DNA of 64,000 nt from an uncultured Hyphomonas sp. (GTDB lineage Bacteria > Pseudomonadota > Alphaproteobacteria > Caulobacterales > Hyphomonadaceae), in NCBI RefSeq assembly GCF_963678875.1, contig NZ_OY787456.1, forward strand, positions 372,001-436,000, in the 5' to 3' direction. Positions 45,260 to 53,971 of the stretch are shown piece after piece. Made by a program: the position numbers and the translations under genes. Every line of letters starts with the position of its first letter. Position 1 is the first letter of the stretch. Under the pieces are notes generated by a model. It saw only the letters and a list, made by a program, of their open reading frames with translations, ran no database searches and was not told the DNA's origin.

Positions 45260-46492
45260 ATGAGCGACAAACGTATCCTGCTGATCATTGGCGGTGGCAT
45301 CGCCGCCTATAAGAGCCTTGAGCTGATCCGCGAGCTTGGCCGGCGCGGCATTGCCTGCCGCTGCATCCTGACCCGGGCCGGGCAGGAATTCGTGACGCCG
45401 CTTTCCGTCTCTGCCCTGTCCGGCGAAAAGGTTTTCACCGAGCTCTTCGACCTCGATGATGAAGCGGAGATGGGGCATATCCAGCTGTCGCGGTCCGCCG
45501 ATCTGGTCGTGGTCTGCCCGGCGACGGCGGACCTGATGGCGAAGGCCGTGCACGGCCATGCCAACGATCTTGCCTCCACCACGCTGCTCGCCACCGACAC
45601 GCCGGTGCTGATGGTGCCCGCCATGAATGTGCGCATGTGGCAGCACGCGGCGACCGTCCGGAACGTCGCCCAGCTGCGCGCCGATGGCGTTTCCATCATG
45701 GAGCCCGATGAAGGCGCCATGGCGTGCGGCGAGTTCGGCCCCGGCCGCCTGCCGCAGGTGCCGGAGATTGTGGCGGAGATCGAGCGCCAGCTGTCAGGGC
45801 AGGGAACGGGCCTGCTGGAAGGTGCGCACTGCGTCGTCACCGCTGGCCCGACGCGCGAGCCGCTCGATCCGGTCCGCTTCCTGTCGAACCATTCCTCCGG
45901 CCGTCAGGGCTATGCCATCGCTGGGGCGCTCGCCGCGGAAGGCGCGCGCGTGACGCTGGTCTCCGGTCCTGTTGCGATCGAGCCGCTGCGCGGCGTGGAC
46001 CTGGTCAAGGTCGAGACCGCCCGGCAGATGCTGAAAGCCGTCGAGGAAGCGCTGCCCGCAGACGTGTTCGTCTCCGTTGCCGCCGTGGCTGACTGGCGCC
46101 CGGCGCGGGCCGCAACGAAGAAGCTGAAGATCAAGGGCGCCGGAAGCGCGACGCCGTCGATGGAACTCGCCGAGAACCCGGACATCCTCCGCACCATCTC
46201 GAACAAGCGGAAGAACCGCCCGGCCCTCGTCGTCGGCTTTGCTGCCGAGACCAATGATGTCGAAGAGCACGCCGCGGCCAAGCTGAAGCGCAAGGGCTGC
46301 GACTGGATCGTCGCCAATGATGTCTCCGGCGATGTCATGGGCGGCACTGAAAACGAGATCGCGCTCGTCACGCGCGGCGGCATCGACCGTTGGCCCCGCC
46401 TCGGCAAGGGCGAAGTCGCCCGCCGCCTCGCGCACAAGATCGCCGAAGCGCTTGATGGCTCAGACGACGATGTGAAGCTCGCGGCAGAGTAG
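45260..46492 (+). CDS. coaBC: Bifunctional phosphopantothenoylcysteine decarboxylase/synthetase
   Basis: CoaBC makes 4'-phosphopantetheine from 4'-phosphopantothenate and cysteine in coenzyme A synthesis. The 410-residue protein has the flavin decarboxylase domain (1-180) with GGGIAAYKSLELIR, PAMNVRMW and the catalytic ACGEFGPGR segment, then the CoaB domain with GPTREPLDPVRFLSNHSSGRQG, AAVADWRP and TKKLKIK. The normal mutM-ubiE-ubiB-coaBC-dut gene order of alphaproteobacteria is kept, with two small genes inserted upstream and one large one downstream. Confidence 0.96.
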   Translation: MSDKRILLIIGGGIAAYKSLELIRELGRRGIACRCILTRAGQEFVTPLSVSALSGEKVFTELFDLDDEAEMGHIQLSRSADLVVVCPATADLMAKAVHGHANDLASTTLLATDTPVLMVPAMNVRMWQHAATVRNVAQLRADGVSIMEPDEGAMACGEFGPGRLPQVPEIVAEIERQLSGQGTGLLEGAHCVVTAGPTREPLDPVRFLSNHSSGRQGYAIAGALAAEGARVTLVSGPVAIEPLRGVDLVKVETARQMLKAVEEALPADVFVSVAAVADWRPARAATKKLKIKGAGSATPSMELAENPDILRTISNKRKNRPALVVGFAAETNDVEEHAAAKLKRKGCDWIVANDVSGDVMGGTENEIALVTRGGIDRWPRLGKGEVARRLAHKIAEALDGSDDDVKLAAE

Positions 46493-46587
46493 GCGCTGTC
46501 CTGCTTGATCCCATATAGGAATTTCAGCTAATAGTTGAAGTTTGACAGCCGGAATTGCATTCACCCCGGTGACCGGGAGGGGGCAGC

Positions 46588-48213
46588 ATGCTTGCTAGGC
46601 TCGTTATGTGTATTGTGTCGGGCGTGCTTGCTGCAATGCCTGCGCTGGCGTGTTCCCTGTCGCCCGGTACGCTGCTGCAGTCCAATTTCGAGATGGTCGA
46701 ATCGTCAGAAGCGATCGTGATTGCGAGGGCGGTCGAGGAAGAATCCGATGGTGCGTTCACCGATGTGGCGTTCACTGTTGAGCGAGTACTCAAAGGCACT
46801 CCGACCGACCGCGTGACCCGTCGGGATGCCAGGCTTGGCGATCCGGTACCGAGCGATCCATACGAGTTGCTCAATGCCAATCCTGAGGCCTATACGGGGC
46901 CCTGCATACGCAGAACTTTCAAGCGCGGAGACCGTTATGTCCTGATGCTGAGGGATGATCCGGCGTACGGATTTATCGTGGCGGGCAATGCATTCTCTCG
47001 CCAGAGTGAGGACGATTTTGGTCCCGGATCGTACTGGGGCCGGGCAATCGAGACCTATCTGAAAATTCAGCAGAATCCTGATCGTATGGCTCAGCTGGAT
47101 GTCATGCAGGAGTTGGCAAGAAGCGGCCTGCAGCCCGGTGCATCCCGGTTCGACAGGCAACTGGGTATTGATGCCCTGGCGCATGTTCTGGGTATTCATC
47201 CCGACAAGCCGACGGCCTGGTTGCTGCAGCGATATGATGATCCCACCGCCATCAGACGTGCATTCTCCAATTCCACACCGCTCGACCTGACGGATGACAT
47301 GGATGAGCTGGACCTGTTTGTGTTCGCGATGGTTGGAGATTGGCCGGAGGTTACCCCTGAACCTGAGCACGAGCGAGACGAGATCCTGTCGGCACTGGCA
47401 CAAGGAAATCATCCTGACGCGGCGCCTCTATTAAATGCTATCCTCCAAGACCCGAATGCGAGGCCACAGCGTCTTGGTTCGGCGCTGGGTTATCTGATCC
47501 GGCAAGGAGCGTTCGAACGGTTCAAACAGATCTATGGCGAGCGCATCCTCTGGCTTGAAGCCATCGGCGATAGAAGAGAGGTGGAAGACTTCTGGCGGAA
47601 TGTGCAGGACGCCATCGGATACGGTGACGATCTGAACGTCAATGATGAATTTGCGGTCTGGTGGGAGCAGCAGCGGACTTCCGTTTGTATTCTTCGATCA
47701 GCCCCCTGGGAGTGTCGGTCTTCAATCGCTTTTGACTCGACATTGCTGGACGATGCCAGAGCACATGCGACACAGGTCTTGTTGCATGCGCGCGATCCCG
47801 GGGTGATTGACTGGGCGGCATCGGAAATAGACCGGCTCCAGTCAGAGCAGGTTGAAATGTACAAGCATGATTGGGAGCTCCCGATTAAAGTGCTTCTTGC
47901 CGGATTTCACCCTGGCGATAAGACGCGCATATTCGAATTTGCTTGTGGAACCTGGCGTCAACGCGAGACATTTGCCAGGCTCATTGGAGAGGTTCCGACC
48001 CTGCACACAGAGGACTTGCTTCGCGAAATGATGGCGATAGAGCAACATGAATATGTCCGCAACAGCTTGCTGGATAGCGCCGTCCGGATAGCGGCCCACG
48101 ATATGGAGGCCAGTTCACGGGCCAATGCCGAATTCGTTGCGGCCTATGCCCGATCTGATGGTCCGCTTCCGCTGGATGAGGGTGAGGAGTGGATGCTTCC
48201 ATGCGCGCCTTGA
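46588..48213 (+). CDS. Secreted protein of unknown function with TIMP/NTR-like N-terminus
   Basis: The 541-residue precursor has a signal peptide cleaved next to a cysteine (PALA/CSLS). The next 110 residues resemble the netrin/TIMP-like pattern (SSEAIVIARAVEE, VAFTVERVLKGTP, CIRR, RGDRYVLML). The remainder is helical, possibly HEAT/ARM-like, and I cannot assign it. Base composition and use of codons such as AGA and ATA are less GC-rich than in coaBC and dut, between which it sits. That suggests later insertion into a conserved gene cluster. Confidence 0.65.
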   Translation: MLARLVMCIVSGVLAAMPALACSLSPGTLLQSNFEMVESSEAIVIARAVEEESDGAFTDVAFTVERVLKGTPTDRVTRRDARLGDPVPSDPYELLNANPEAYTGPCIRRTFKRGDRYVLMLRDDPAYGFIVAGNAFSRQSEDDFGPGSYWGRAIETYLKIQQNPDRMAQLDVMQELARSGLQPGASRFDRQLGIDALAHVLGIHPDKPTAWLLQRYDDPTAIRRAFSNSTPLDLTDDMDELDLFVFAMVGDWPEVTPEPEHERDEILSALAQGNHPDAAPLLNAILQDPNARPQRLGSALGYLIRQGAFERFKQIYGERILWLEAIGDRREVEDFWRNVQDAIGYGDDLNVNDEFAVWWEQQRTSVCILRSAPWECRSSIAFDSTLLDDARAHATQVLLHARDPGVIDWAASEIDRLQSEQVEMYKHDWELPIKVLLAGFHPGDKTRIFEFACGTWRQRETFARLIGEVPTLHTEDLLREMMAIEQHEYVRNSLLDSAVRIAAHDMEASSRANAEFVAAYARSDGPLPLDEGEEWMLPCAP

Positions 48214-48288
48214 GTCTGGTCGGCACGAGGATACCTGCGCTCCCGCCAGTGCTTGACTTGGTCTGCCGACTCCCGCACCGCTGCGGGC

Positions 48289-48744
48289 ATGAACGAGGTT
48301 AATGTCGCGGTCCTGCCGCTCCCGCATTTCGATGGGCTCCAGCTGCCTGCCTATGAAACCGCCGGCTCGGCTGGAATGGATGTGCGCGCCGCGGTGCCGG
48401 AAGGGGGCCCGATGGTGCTGGCGCCGGGCGAACGGGCCATGGTGCCGACAGGGCTCAGCGTTGCGATCCCGCAGGGCTATGAGATCCAGGTGCGCCCGCG
48501 TTCCGGCCTTGCGGCCAAGCACGGCCTGACCTGTCTCAACACGCCGGGCACGATCGACAGCGATTACCGCGGTGAGATCAAGGTCATCCTCGTCAATCTC
48601 GGCCAGGAGGCGTTCACGATCCAGCGCGGCGAGCGCATCGCCCAGCTGGTGCTGGCCCCGGTGACGCGCCTTGCCTGGCAGTCCGTCGAAAGCCTCGACG
48701 AGACCGAGCGCGGGGCAGGGGGCTTCGGCTCAACCGGGCGCTAG
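48289..48744 (+). CDS. dut: dUTP diphosphatase
   Basis: Dut hydrolyses dUTP to dUMP and pyrophosphate, keeping uracil out of DNA. The 151-residue trimeric type has all five motifs: AGSAGMDVRAA, PRSGLAAKHG, GTIDSDYRGEI, RIAQLVLAP and the C-terminal RGAGGFGSTGR. The ATG at 48289 gives the usual length; an upstream TTG adds twelve residues. It was probably once adjacent to coaBC. Confidence 0.96.
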   Translation: MNEVNVAVLPLPHFDGLQLPAYETAGSAGMDVRAAVPEGGPMVLAPGERAMVPTGLSVAIPQGYEIQVRPRSGLAAKHGLTCLNTPGTIDSDYRGEIKVILVNLGQEAFTIQRGERIAQLVLAPVTRLAWQSVESLDETERGAGGFGSTGR

Positions 48745-48804
48745 GGCCAACCCGCTCGCTTCCGGGTGATCCTTCCCGTTTTTCAGATTTCATGCGAATT
48801 TGCT

Positions 48805-48846
48805 TGAACAGGTGTTCAGGTATCACCATATATCGTTTGTCGATAT
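48805..48846 (+). promoter_or_regulatory. Two palindromes upstream of the PspB-like genes
   Basis: TGAAC-AGGT-GTTCA (48805-48818) and ATATCG-TTTGT-CGATAT (48830/31-48846) lie in the AT-rich promoter region, the second ending about 17 bases before the ATG at 48864. Either could be an operator. The matching regulator is unknown. Confidence 0.4.
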
Positions 48847-48863
48847 GAAGGAGGACGGGGTTA

Positions 48864-49094
48864 ATGGATCCGTTTCAGATGGTTGTCGTCATCGTGGCGA
48901 TTGTTTTCGGGACGAAAGCCTGGCGCGACCACATGCGCTTCAAGGAAATGCGGGCCAATGAGCGCGCCTCCGATGCCGATTTCGATCGCATGACGCAGGA
49001 GGTCGCGCGCCTCAAGGAACGTGTCCGGGTCCTCGAAAAGATCGTGACCGACGGCGACAAACGCCTCAGCGAGGAGATTTCCCGGCTCGCATGA
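48864..49094 (+). CDS. PspB-like small membrane protein (copy 1)
   Basis: The 76-residue protein has an N-terminal membrane helix (MVVVIVAIVFGTKAW) followed by a leucine-zipper-like coiled coil (LKERVRVLEKIVTDGDKRLSEEISRL). This is the layout of PspB, which with PspC relays envelope stress to PspA/PspF. A strong GGAGG precedes the ATG. A second protein of the same layout follows after 42 bases. No pspA, pspC or pspF is visible nearby. Confidence 0.65.
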   Translation: MDPFQMVVVIVAIVFGTKAWRDHMRFKEMRANERASDADFDRMTQEVARLKERVRVLEKIVTDGDKRLSEEISRLA

Positions 49095-49136
49095 GCCAGC
49101 TGATGCCACAGCCCCACCCATGGAACTGGAGATAAG

Positions 49137-49334
49137 ATGATGCCTTTGTTGTACCCATTCATAGTCTTTCTCCTGTTGCTGATCCTCGCCACGCTGGTGC
49201 GTGGACCCGAACGCCCGGCAGCGTCCGGCAAGAAAGACGAAGAACTCTCCAGGCTGCGCGACCGTGTCGAGGTTCTGGAGCGCGCGGTGCTTGACCAGGA
49301 CCGGGACCTGCGCCGGAAATTCGACGGGCTTTAA
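49137..49334 (+). CDS. PspB-like small membrane protein (copy 2)
   Basis: The 65-residue protein has one membrane helix (PFIVFLLLLILATLV) and a coiled coil (LSRLRDRVEVLERAVLDQDRDLRRKFDGL) closely parallel to that of the preceding gene. The two look like a tandem duplication and presumably work together at the inner membrane. The first of two adjacent ATGs is used; GGAGA lies before it. The C-terminal half is the best-preserved PspB feature. Confidence 0.65.
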   Translation: MMPLLYPFIVFLLLLILATLVRGPERPAASGKKDEELSRLRDRVEVLERAVLDQDRDLRRKFDGL

Positions 49335-49344
49335 CGCAGGCTGG

Positions 49345-50238
49345 TTATTCCGCGAGATCTGCCAGCCAGGCTTCGATCTCATCGGCCAGCTGGTCGGGCA
49401 CTTCCGGCAGCAAGGCATGGCCGGCCCCGTCGATCCGGACCGCTGTGACCTGATCCCCCAGTTCCGCTTCCAGCAAGTCGATGGTGTCCGCGGGTGGAGC
49501 GATCGTGTCCTGCAGGCCGGAGATCACCAGCATGGGCTTGCCGCCCGCTGTCCACCAAAGGGACGAATCCACTGACCCGGTTGCGGCGCCCTGCAGGCGG
49601 CCGGTTTCCATATGCCAGCCGCGCAGCCAGTAATCCGGAATGGCGTTGCCTTCGGCAAAGAAACCATAGCGGACCGCTTCCCGGTGTTCTTCCGGCGTCA
49701 GGCGCGGATCGAAACTCTGCATCAGGGCCGTGTTTGCTTTTTCCGCAATCGGCTTCAGGCCGCCAGCGGCCAGAAGGATGACACCGCGCACCTGGTCAGG
49801 GTGACGGGTGGCCACGGCGCGTGCGAGGCGGTTGCCGAACGCATGGCCCAGCACCACGACCGGCTTGTCTCGTGTTTCCAGATAGATCGCGGCGTCATCT
49901 GCCAGGTCGAAGAGGGTTGGTGTTTCAGCCGTCGCCTAAACCCCGTTGATGGCGGGTGCTTCAAACAAGGTGACGCTGTAGCCGGACGCGGACAGGCGGC
50001 TTGCCAGTTCGTTGAAGTCGCTGGCTTCACGCCCGGCGCTGGCAAACATGACGATCTCAGGGCCTGTGCCCGAGCGGTAAGCTTTCAGTCGTGCGCGTCC
50101 GTTCTCATAGGTCCAGGTTTCGCCGACCGGGGGGCGGGCCGTATCGCCGGGCGTTGAAGGGGCGGAGGGTGTCGTCATGCAGGCGCTCCCGAGGCTTAGA
50201 AGGATCAGGCAGAAGATGGTCAGGCGAGATGACATCAT
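49345..50238 (-). pseudogene. Alpha/beta hydrolase interrupted by an in-frame TAG
   Basis: One frame encodes an N-terminal lipoprotein-like signal (LSLGSACMTT), an alpha/beta hydrolase core and a C-terminal GAGHALLPE with the catalytic-type His. It is broken by a single TAG at 49936-49938 after residue 100; the frame is otherwise intact on both sides with normal codon use. The nucleophile elbow reads GHAFG instead of GxSxG, so the expected serine is Ala, a variant also found in some intact relatives. It starts 11 bases after the PIF1-like gene. Readthrough or a downstream start would yield only parts. Confidence 0.75.
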
Positions 50239-50249
50239 GGACGCCCTTT

Positions 50250-51599
50250 CTACAAAAGCTGTTCTTCGGATTTTGCGAACCTGGCCAACAGGTACGCGTC
50301 TGTGTCCTCGATCGTATCCAGCTTCCCGAACGCAAACGCCTCGCGGTCGAAGACGAGGTCACGGGGGCGGAGCGGGCGGCTGATCTCCAGCCCCTCAAGC
50401 GTGCGTGCGCGGGAAAAGGCCACATAGGTCTGTCCGTGTGCGAACATGCCATGGTCGAAATCGATATACACCTTGTCCAGCGTCAGGCCCTGCGCCTTGT
50501 GAATGGTCACGGCATAGGCGAGCCGGAGGGGCATCTGCTTGAAGGTACCGACAACTTCGCGCTTTACCTTCTTGGTTTCGGGGTCGAGTTCATAGCGGAA
50601 TTTTTCCCAGGCTGCGGGCTCGATTTCATAGGCGTGGCCGTCGATATCGACGATCACGCTCTTGCTGGTGAACCCGGCCACGACGGCCAGCGAACCGTTG
50701 ACCCAGCGCCCTTCAGGATCGTTGCGGATCAGCATGACCCGCGCGCCTTCTTTCAGCTCCAGCTCGGCTTCGGTGGGATAGGCCTTCTCGTCGAACTGTC
50801 CCTGCACGTCCGCATAGAAGGGGTGGGGTTTGCCTGGCAGGCCTTCGAGGCGCGCCTGATTGATGCGGAAGGCATTCGCATTGTTGGGGGTCAGCACGAC
50901 ATGGGTTTCGGACGCGTCCACGGCGGAGCGATGCGAGACGATACTTTGCAGGATCGCCTCGTCTGCCGGGGTCACACGGCCGGTCCGCAGGGCGCCGAGC
51001 AGGGCAAGGAAGCGCGGGTCTTCCTGACGGAACACGTGTTTCAGCGCCAGCAGCGCAAACTCGGCTTCCCGGAAGGCATCGCAGTTGAAGAAATATTGCC
51101 CGCCGTGGCGTTCCTGCAGGATCGGCGCTTCCTGACCGGAGACAACCGGCGGCAGCTGGTGCAGGTCACCGGACAGGATCATCCGTACCCCGCCAAATGG
51201 TCGCTTGGACGCGCGGTTCAGCTTCAGAGACTTGTCAATTGCATCCAGCATGTCGGAGCGGACCATCGAGATTTCGTCGATGATCATCGTATCGATCGCC
51301 TTGACCAGCCGGGTCGACCGCAGGCGCCGGATATCGGCGGGCTCAATCAGGCGCGGCGGGAATTTGAAGAAGGAGTGGATCGTCTGCCCGCCCGCATTCA
51401 TCGCGGCGACACCCGTGGGCGCCAGAACGACGGCGCTGTCCCCCGCCTGGGCGAGGAATTTGCGCAGCATCGTGGTCTTGCCGGTACCGGCCCGGCCAGT
51501 CAGGAACAGGTTTCCCTGCGCCCCTGCGCCGCTGGCGACCCAGCGGGCCGGCGCGGCATAGATATTGTCAGGAGTGTCTTTCGTGGGGCCAGCCATCAT
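50250..51599 (-). CDS. PIF1-like / RecD-like superfamily 1 helicase
   Basis: The 449-residue ATPase has Walker A GRAGTGKTTML, Walker B MIIDEISMV, the motif III region LSGDLHQLPPV, and the C-terminal TIHKAQGLTLDKVYIDF and YVAFSRARTLEGL motifs of PIF1/RecD2-type 5'-3' helicases. PIF1 proteins unwind G-quadruplexes and RNA-DNA hybrids and aid replication fork passage. No nuclease domain is present. It is upstream of the broken hydrolase gene. Confidence 0.88.
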   Translation of the reverse strand: MMAGPTKDTPDNIYAAPARWVASGAGAQGNLFLTGRAGTGKTTMLRKFLAQAGDSAVVLAPTGVAAMNAGGQTIHSFFKFPPRLIEPADIRRLRSTRLVKAIDTMIIDEISMVRSDMLDAIDKSLKLNRASKRPFGGVRMILSGDLHQLPPVVSGQEAPILQERHGGQYFFNCDAFREAEFALLALKHVFRQEDPRFLALLGALRTGRVTPADEAILQSIVSHRSAVDASETHVVLTPNNANAFRINQARLEGLPGKPHPFYADVQGQFDEKAYPTEAELELKEGARVMLIRNDPEGRWVNGSLAVVAGFTSKSVIVDIDGHAYEIEPAAWEKFRYELDPETKKVKREVVGTFKQMPLRLAYAVTIHKAQGLTLDKVYIDFDHGMFAHGQTYVAFSRARTLEGLEISRPLRPRDLVFDREAFAFGKLDTIEDTDAYLLARFAKSEEQLL

Positions 51600-51647
51600 C
51601 CGGGCTTAGCGGTCTTTGCCGGGGAAGGCGAGGCCTGCAGCGTGCCG

Positions 51648-52421
51648 CTAGTGTGGTTCTTCCAGAAAGGCCGCCATGACGGCTTGCTCGACCATTGCGC
51701 GAACCTGCCGGGGCAGGAAGGGCTTGGGAATAAGGAAGGCCGGTTCGGACGTTTCCCCGGTCAACAGCCGCTTCGGGAAGGCGGTAATGAAGATCACCGG
51801 CACCGGCCGCGGCAGGCTCGCCTGGATCTCGGCCACGGCTTCCGCGCCCGAAGACCCGTCCGCCAGCGCAATATCTGCCAGGATCAGGCCGAACTTGCCG
51901 GATGCGGCCAGTTCCACGGCCTGCTTGTGGGTTGTGGCGATCCCAAGCACGGAATGGCCGGCTTCCAGTACGATACCGGCCAGCATTTCGGCGATCAGGA
52001 TTTCGTCTTCGATCACCAGTACGGTCGTGGCCAGGGCTGATTGCAGGGATGTTTCCGCGCTGGTCAGGGCTTCCTCGACAAAGCTTGTCGATGTGCACAG
52101 GATTTCTGCCGTCTCGAAAATGCTGAAGCCTTCCACTGCCGTCAGCATCACGGCGCGGCGCTCATCGGTCGTCATGGAGCGCAGGATCTTGGCGACTTCC
52201 TGGTTGAGCTTGCCCTTCGACAGCTCTTCCATGATGGTTTCATCCAGAGCCCGGAACAGGTCTTTGCGCTGAGCAATGGTTTTTCCCTGACCCAGCATGA
52301 CGAGCATTTTGGTTTCGAGCATTGTCTCAACCGCTGCATCGCCCGCGCTCCGGGTCCCGAGAAGGGCACGGGCGTAACGGCGCAAGTACGGCAACTCACC
52401 TGAAATCAGATCAGCCAGCAA
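51648..52421 (-). CDS. phyR: PhyR-type general stress response regulator
   Basis: The 257-residue protein has the diagnostic reversed layout: an N-terminal EcfG-sigma-like domain (about 1-130; LPYLRRYARALLGTRSAGDAAV) and a C-terminal receiver (about 133-250) with the phospho-acceptor region GLILADIALADGSSGAEA and the conserved Lys in IPKPF. Phosphorylated PhyR binds the anti-sigma factor NepR and frees EcfG. Translation seems to start at TTG, with GGGGG seven bases upstream. No nepR or ecfG is adjacent, which is unusual. Confidence 0.88.
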   Translation of the reverse strand: MLADLISGELPYLRRYARALLGTRSAGDAAVETMLETKMLVMLGQGKTIAQRKDLFRALDETIMEELSKGKLNQEVAKILRSMTTDERRAVMLTAVEGFSIFETAEILCTSTSFVEEALTSAETSLQSALATTVLVIEDEILIAEMLAGIVLEAGHSVLGIATTHKQAVELAASGKFGLILADIALADGSSGAEAVAEIQASLPRPVPVIFITAFPKRLLTGETSEPAFLIPKPFLPRQVRAMVEQAVMAAFLEEPH

Positions 52422-52640
52422 TGAAGTTCCCCCGAACCACTTTTCAACCGAGAATCACATACTACACAGGGATCAACTCAAGTAAATCATACTTAAAACT
52501 ACCATTATGCCTTGTCTGTTGTTTGCACGGCAGGTTCAAGCATTTTGCAAGCTTAAAGCGTAGCACGGTTCCCGTTGCTGATCACTTGTTTATTCCTGAA
52601 GCGCAAAGCCGGGAACGTGGCTCGCCTGGATTCAAACAGA

Positions 52641-53045
52641 TCAGCGAATGCGGATGACGATGTCATATCCTGCAATGGTCCGACCTTCGGGGGCAGTCGG
52701 CAGGGTTTCAAGGGCAAGCTGCCCGTCAGGAATGTCCGTCAGCGCTCCGGTCCGTTCATCCAGGAAATGATGATGCGGCCGGGTGTAGGTGTCGAACACG
52801 ATATTGTCCTGGCCCGTGCCGCGCACCATGCGCAGGGCACCTGCGTCAGCCAGGCTGTGCAGCGTGTTGTAGATCGTTGCCAGTGCAACAGGTTCGCCGT
52901 GCTGGCTTACTTCTTCTGCCAGCCATTCCGCGGTCACATGGCGGTTCTGCCCGTCGGCAAACAGGATGCGCGCAATGGCCTGCCGCGGGCGCGTGGCGCG
53001 CAGGCCCAGCTTTTCCAGAAAAGAGGCGGCGTTGAATTCCGGCAT
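52641..53045 (-). CDS. irr: Fur-family regulator, Irr-like
   Basis: The 134-residue protein has the Fur-family winged helix (TRPRQAIARILFADGQNRHVTAEWLAEEV, ATIYNTLHSLADAGALR) and the HHHF metal/heme site typical of Irr. In alphaproteobacteria Irr senses heme status and controls iron and heme genes. The lack of the C-terminal CxxC motifs of Fur supports Irr over Fur. It lies 219 bases upstream of phyR on the same strand. Confidence 0.85.
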   Translation of the reverse strand: MPEFNAASFLEKLGLRATRPRQAIARILFADGQNRHVTAEWLAEEVSQHGEPVALATIYNTLHSLADAGALRMVRGTGQDNIVFDTYTRPHHHFLDERTGALTDIPDGQLALETLPTAPEGRTIAGYDIVIRIR

Positions 53046-53100
53046 GGCTTCAAATTAGTTCCCGAGCCGTCGTCCTGCAAGAAGGCGACACAGCATGAAA

Positions 53101-53129
53101 AAAGCCCCCGGAAATCATCCGGGGGCTTT
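53101..53129 (-). terminator. Terminator of gcrA
   Basis: AAAGCCCCCGG pairs perfectly with CCGGGGGCTTT over a 7-base loop; on the minus strand it runs into TTTTTT. It separates gcrA from irr. Confidence 0.9.
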
Positions 53130-53155
53130 CCGTTCACCGTCGCGGCGGGGGCTGA

Positions 53156-53689
53156 TCAGCCGGCGATACGGCGGACGTAATCATACTCGCCCCGCTTGGA
53201 GTCCCGCTTGCGGGCAGGCTGGAAGGCGACTTTCGCATGTTCGGCGCAGTACGGACCGCAGTCAGCCTTGCGGCCGCAGAACGCAAACTTCGGATCTGCT
53301 GGGTCGCCGATGGGCCATTTGCACATGGAGTCGCGCAGCGTCAGGATCGTGGCAGGCTCGCCGTCGGCCATGGTCAGCGGTGGCAGCGGGGCCAGAGGCT
53401 CCTGGCGCTCGATCACCGTGCGCGGCGCTTCGACAGGCCGTTCCGGCGCCTGCGGGGCGGGCACCTTGACCGAACCGTCCGGCAGGACGCGGGGCTTCGG
53501 ACGGGCCAGACGCGGCGGGCGTTTGACCGGCCGGGAGGGGGTTGCGCGGCCGGACAGGCCGAGGCGGTGAACCTTGCCGATGACGGCATTGCGGGTCACG
53601 CCGCCAAGTTGCTTTGCGATCTGGGAGGCCGAATGGCCCTCAGCCCAGAGTTTCTTTAGCGCACTCACGCGTTCGTCAGTCCAGGACAT
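53156..53689 (-). CDS. gcrA: Cell-cycle regulator GcrA
   Basis: GcrA is an alphaproteobacterial sigma70 cofactor that activates promoters carrying CcrM-methylated GANTC sites. The 177-residue protein starts with the conserved HTH-like MSWTDERVSALKKLWAEGHSASQIAKQLGGVTRNAVIGKVHRLGLSGR, has a Pro-rich linker, and ends with the sigma-binding Cys-rich domain CKWPIGDP...FCGRK...CGPYCAEH. It has its own terminator and is divergent from the ABC permease. Confidence 0.97.
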   Translation of the reverse strand: MSWTDERVSALKKLWAEGHSASQIAKQLGGVTRNAVIGKVHRLGLSGRATPSRPVKRPPRLARPKPRVLPDGSVKVPAPQAPERPVEAPRTVIERQEPLAPLPPLTMADGEPATILTLRDSMCKWPIGDPADPKFAFCGRKADCGPYCAEHAKVAFQPARKRDSKRGEYDYVRRIAG

Positions 53690-53830
53690 GTATTCACCTT
53701 CCTGCTTGGTACAGACCCGACACCCAGGTCCGTCAGCCCCTATATGTTGAGATGGCTATTACGCGCCACCCCGCTCAGCACCTATATATCGTATCCAAGG
53801 CGAAACGAAACACAACATGCGGGACAGCCT

Positions 53831-53928
53831 TTCCACAGGCTTTCTACATATTGTGGTAAAAAACACGGCGCCTGTGGAATTCCATCTTCCGGAGGACCTG
53901 ATGGCTGGGTTCAGAAAAACTCCGTAAA
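53831..53928 (+). promoter_or_regulatory. Inverted repeat and 8-codon leader ORF before the ABC permease
   Basis: TTCCACAGGC (53831-53840) and GCCTGTGGAA (53870-53879) form a perfect 10-bp inverted repeat with a 29-base spacer. It is followed by a strong site GGAGG and a mini-ORF at 53902-53928 encoding MAGFRKTP. The layout resembles a leader peptide or a structured 5' region, but no regulatory logic can be shown. Confidence 0.3.
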
Positions 53929-53971
53929 TCGGGCCTCGCACCCGGCCCTGTTTGCGCCTACATAGATCGCC

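Noticed and set aside
53831..53879. DnaA boxes or a replication origin at TTCCACAGG
   Set aside because: Only partial matches to TTATCCACA, no cluster, and no dnaA or other origin genes nearby.
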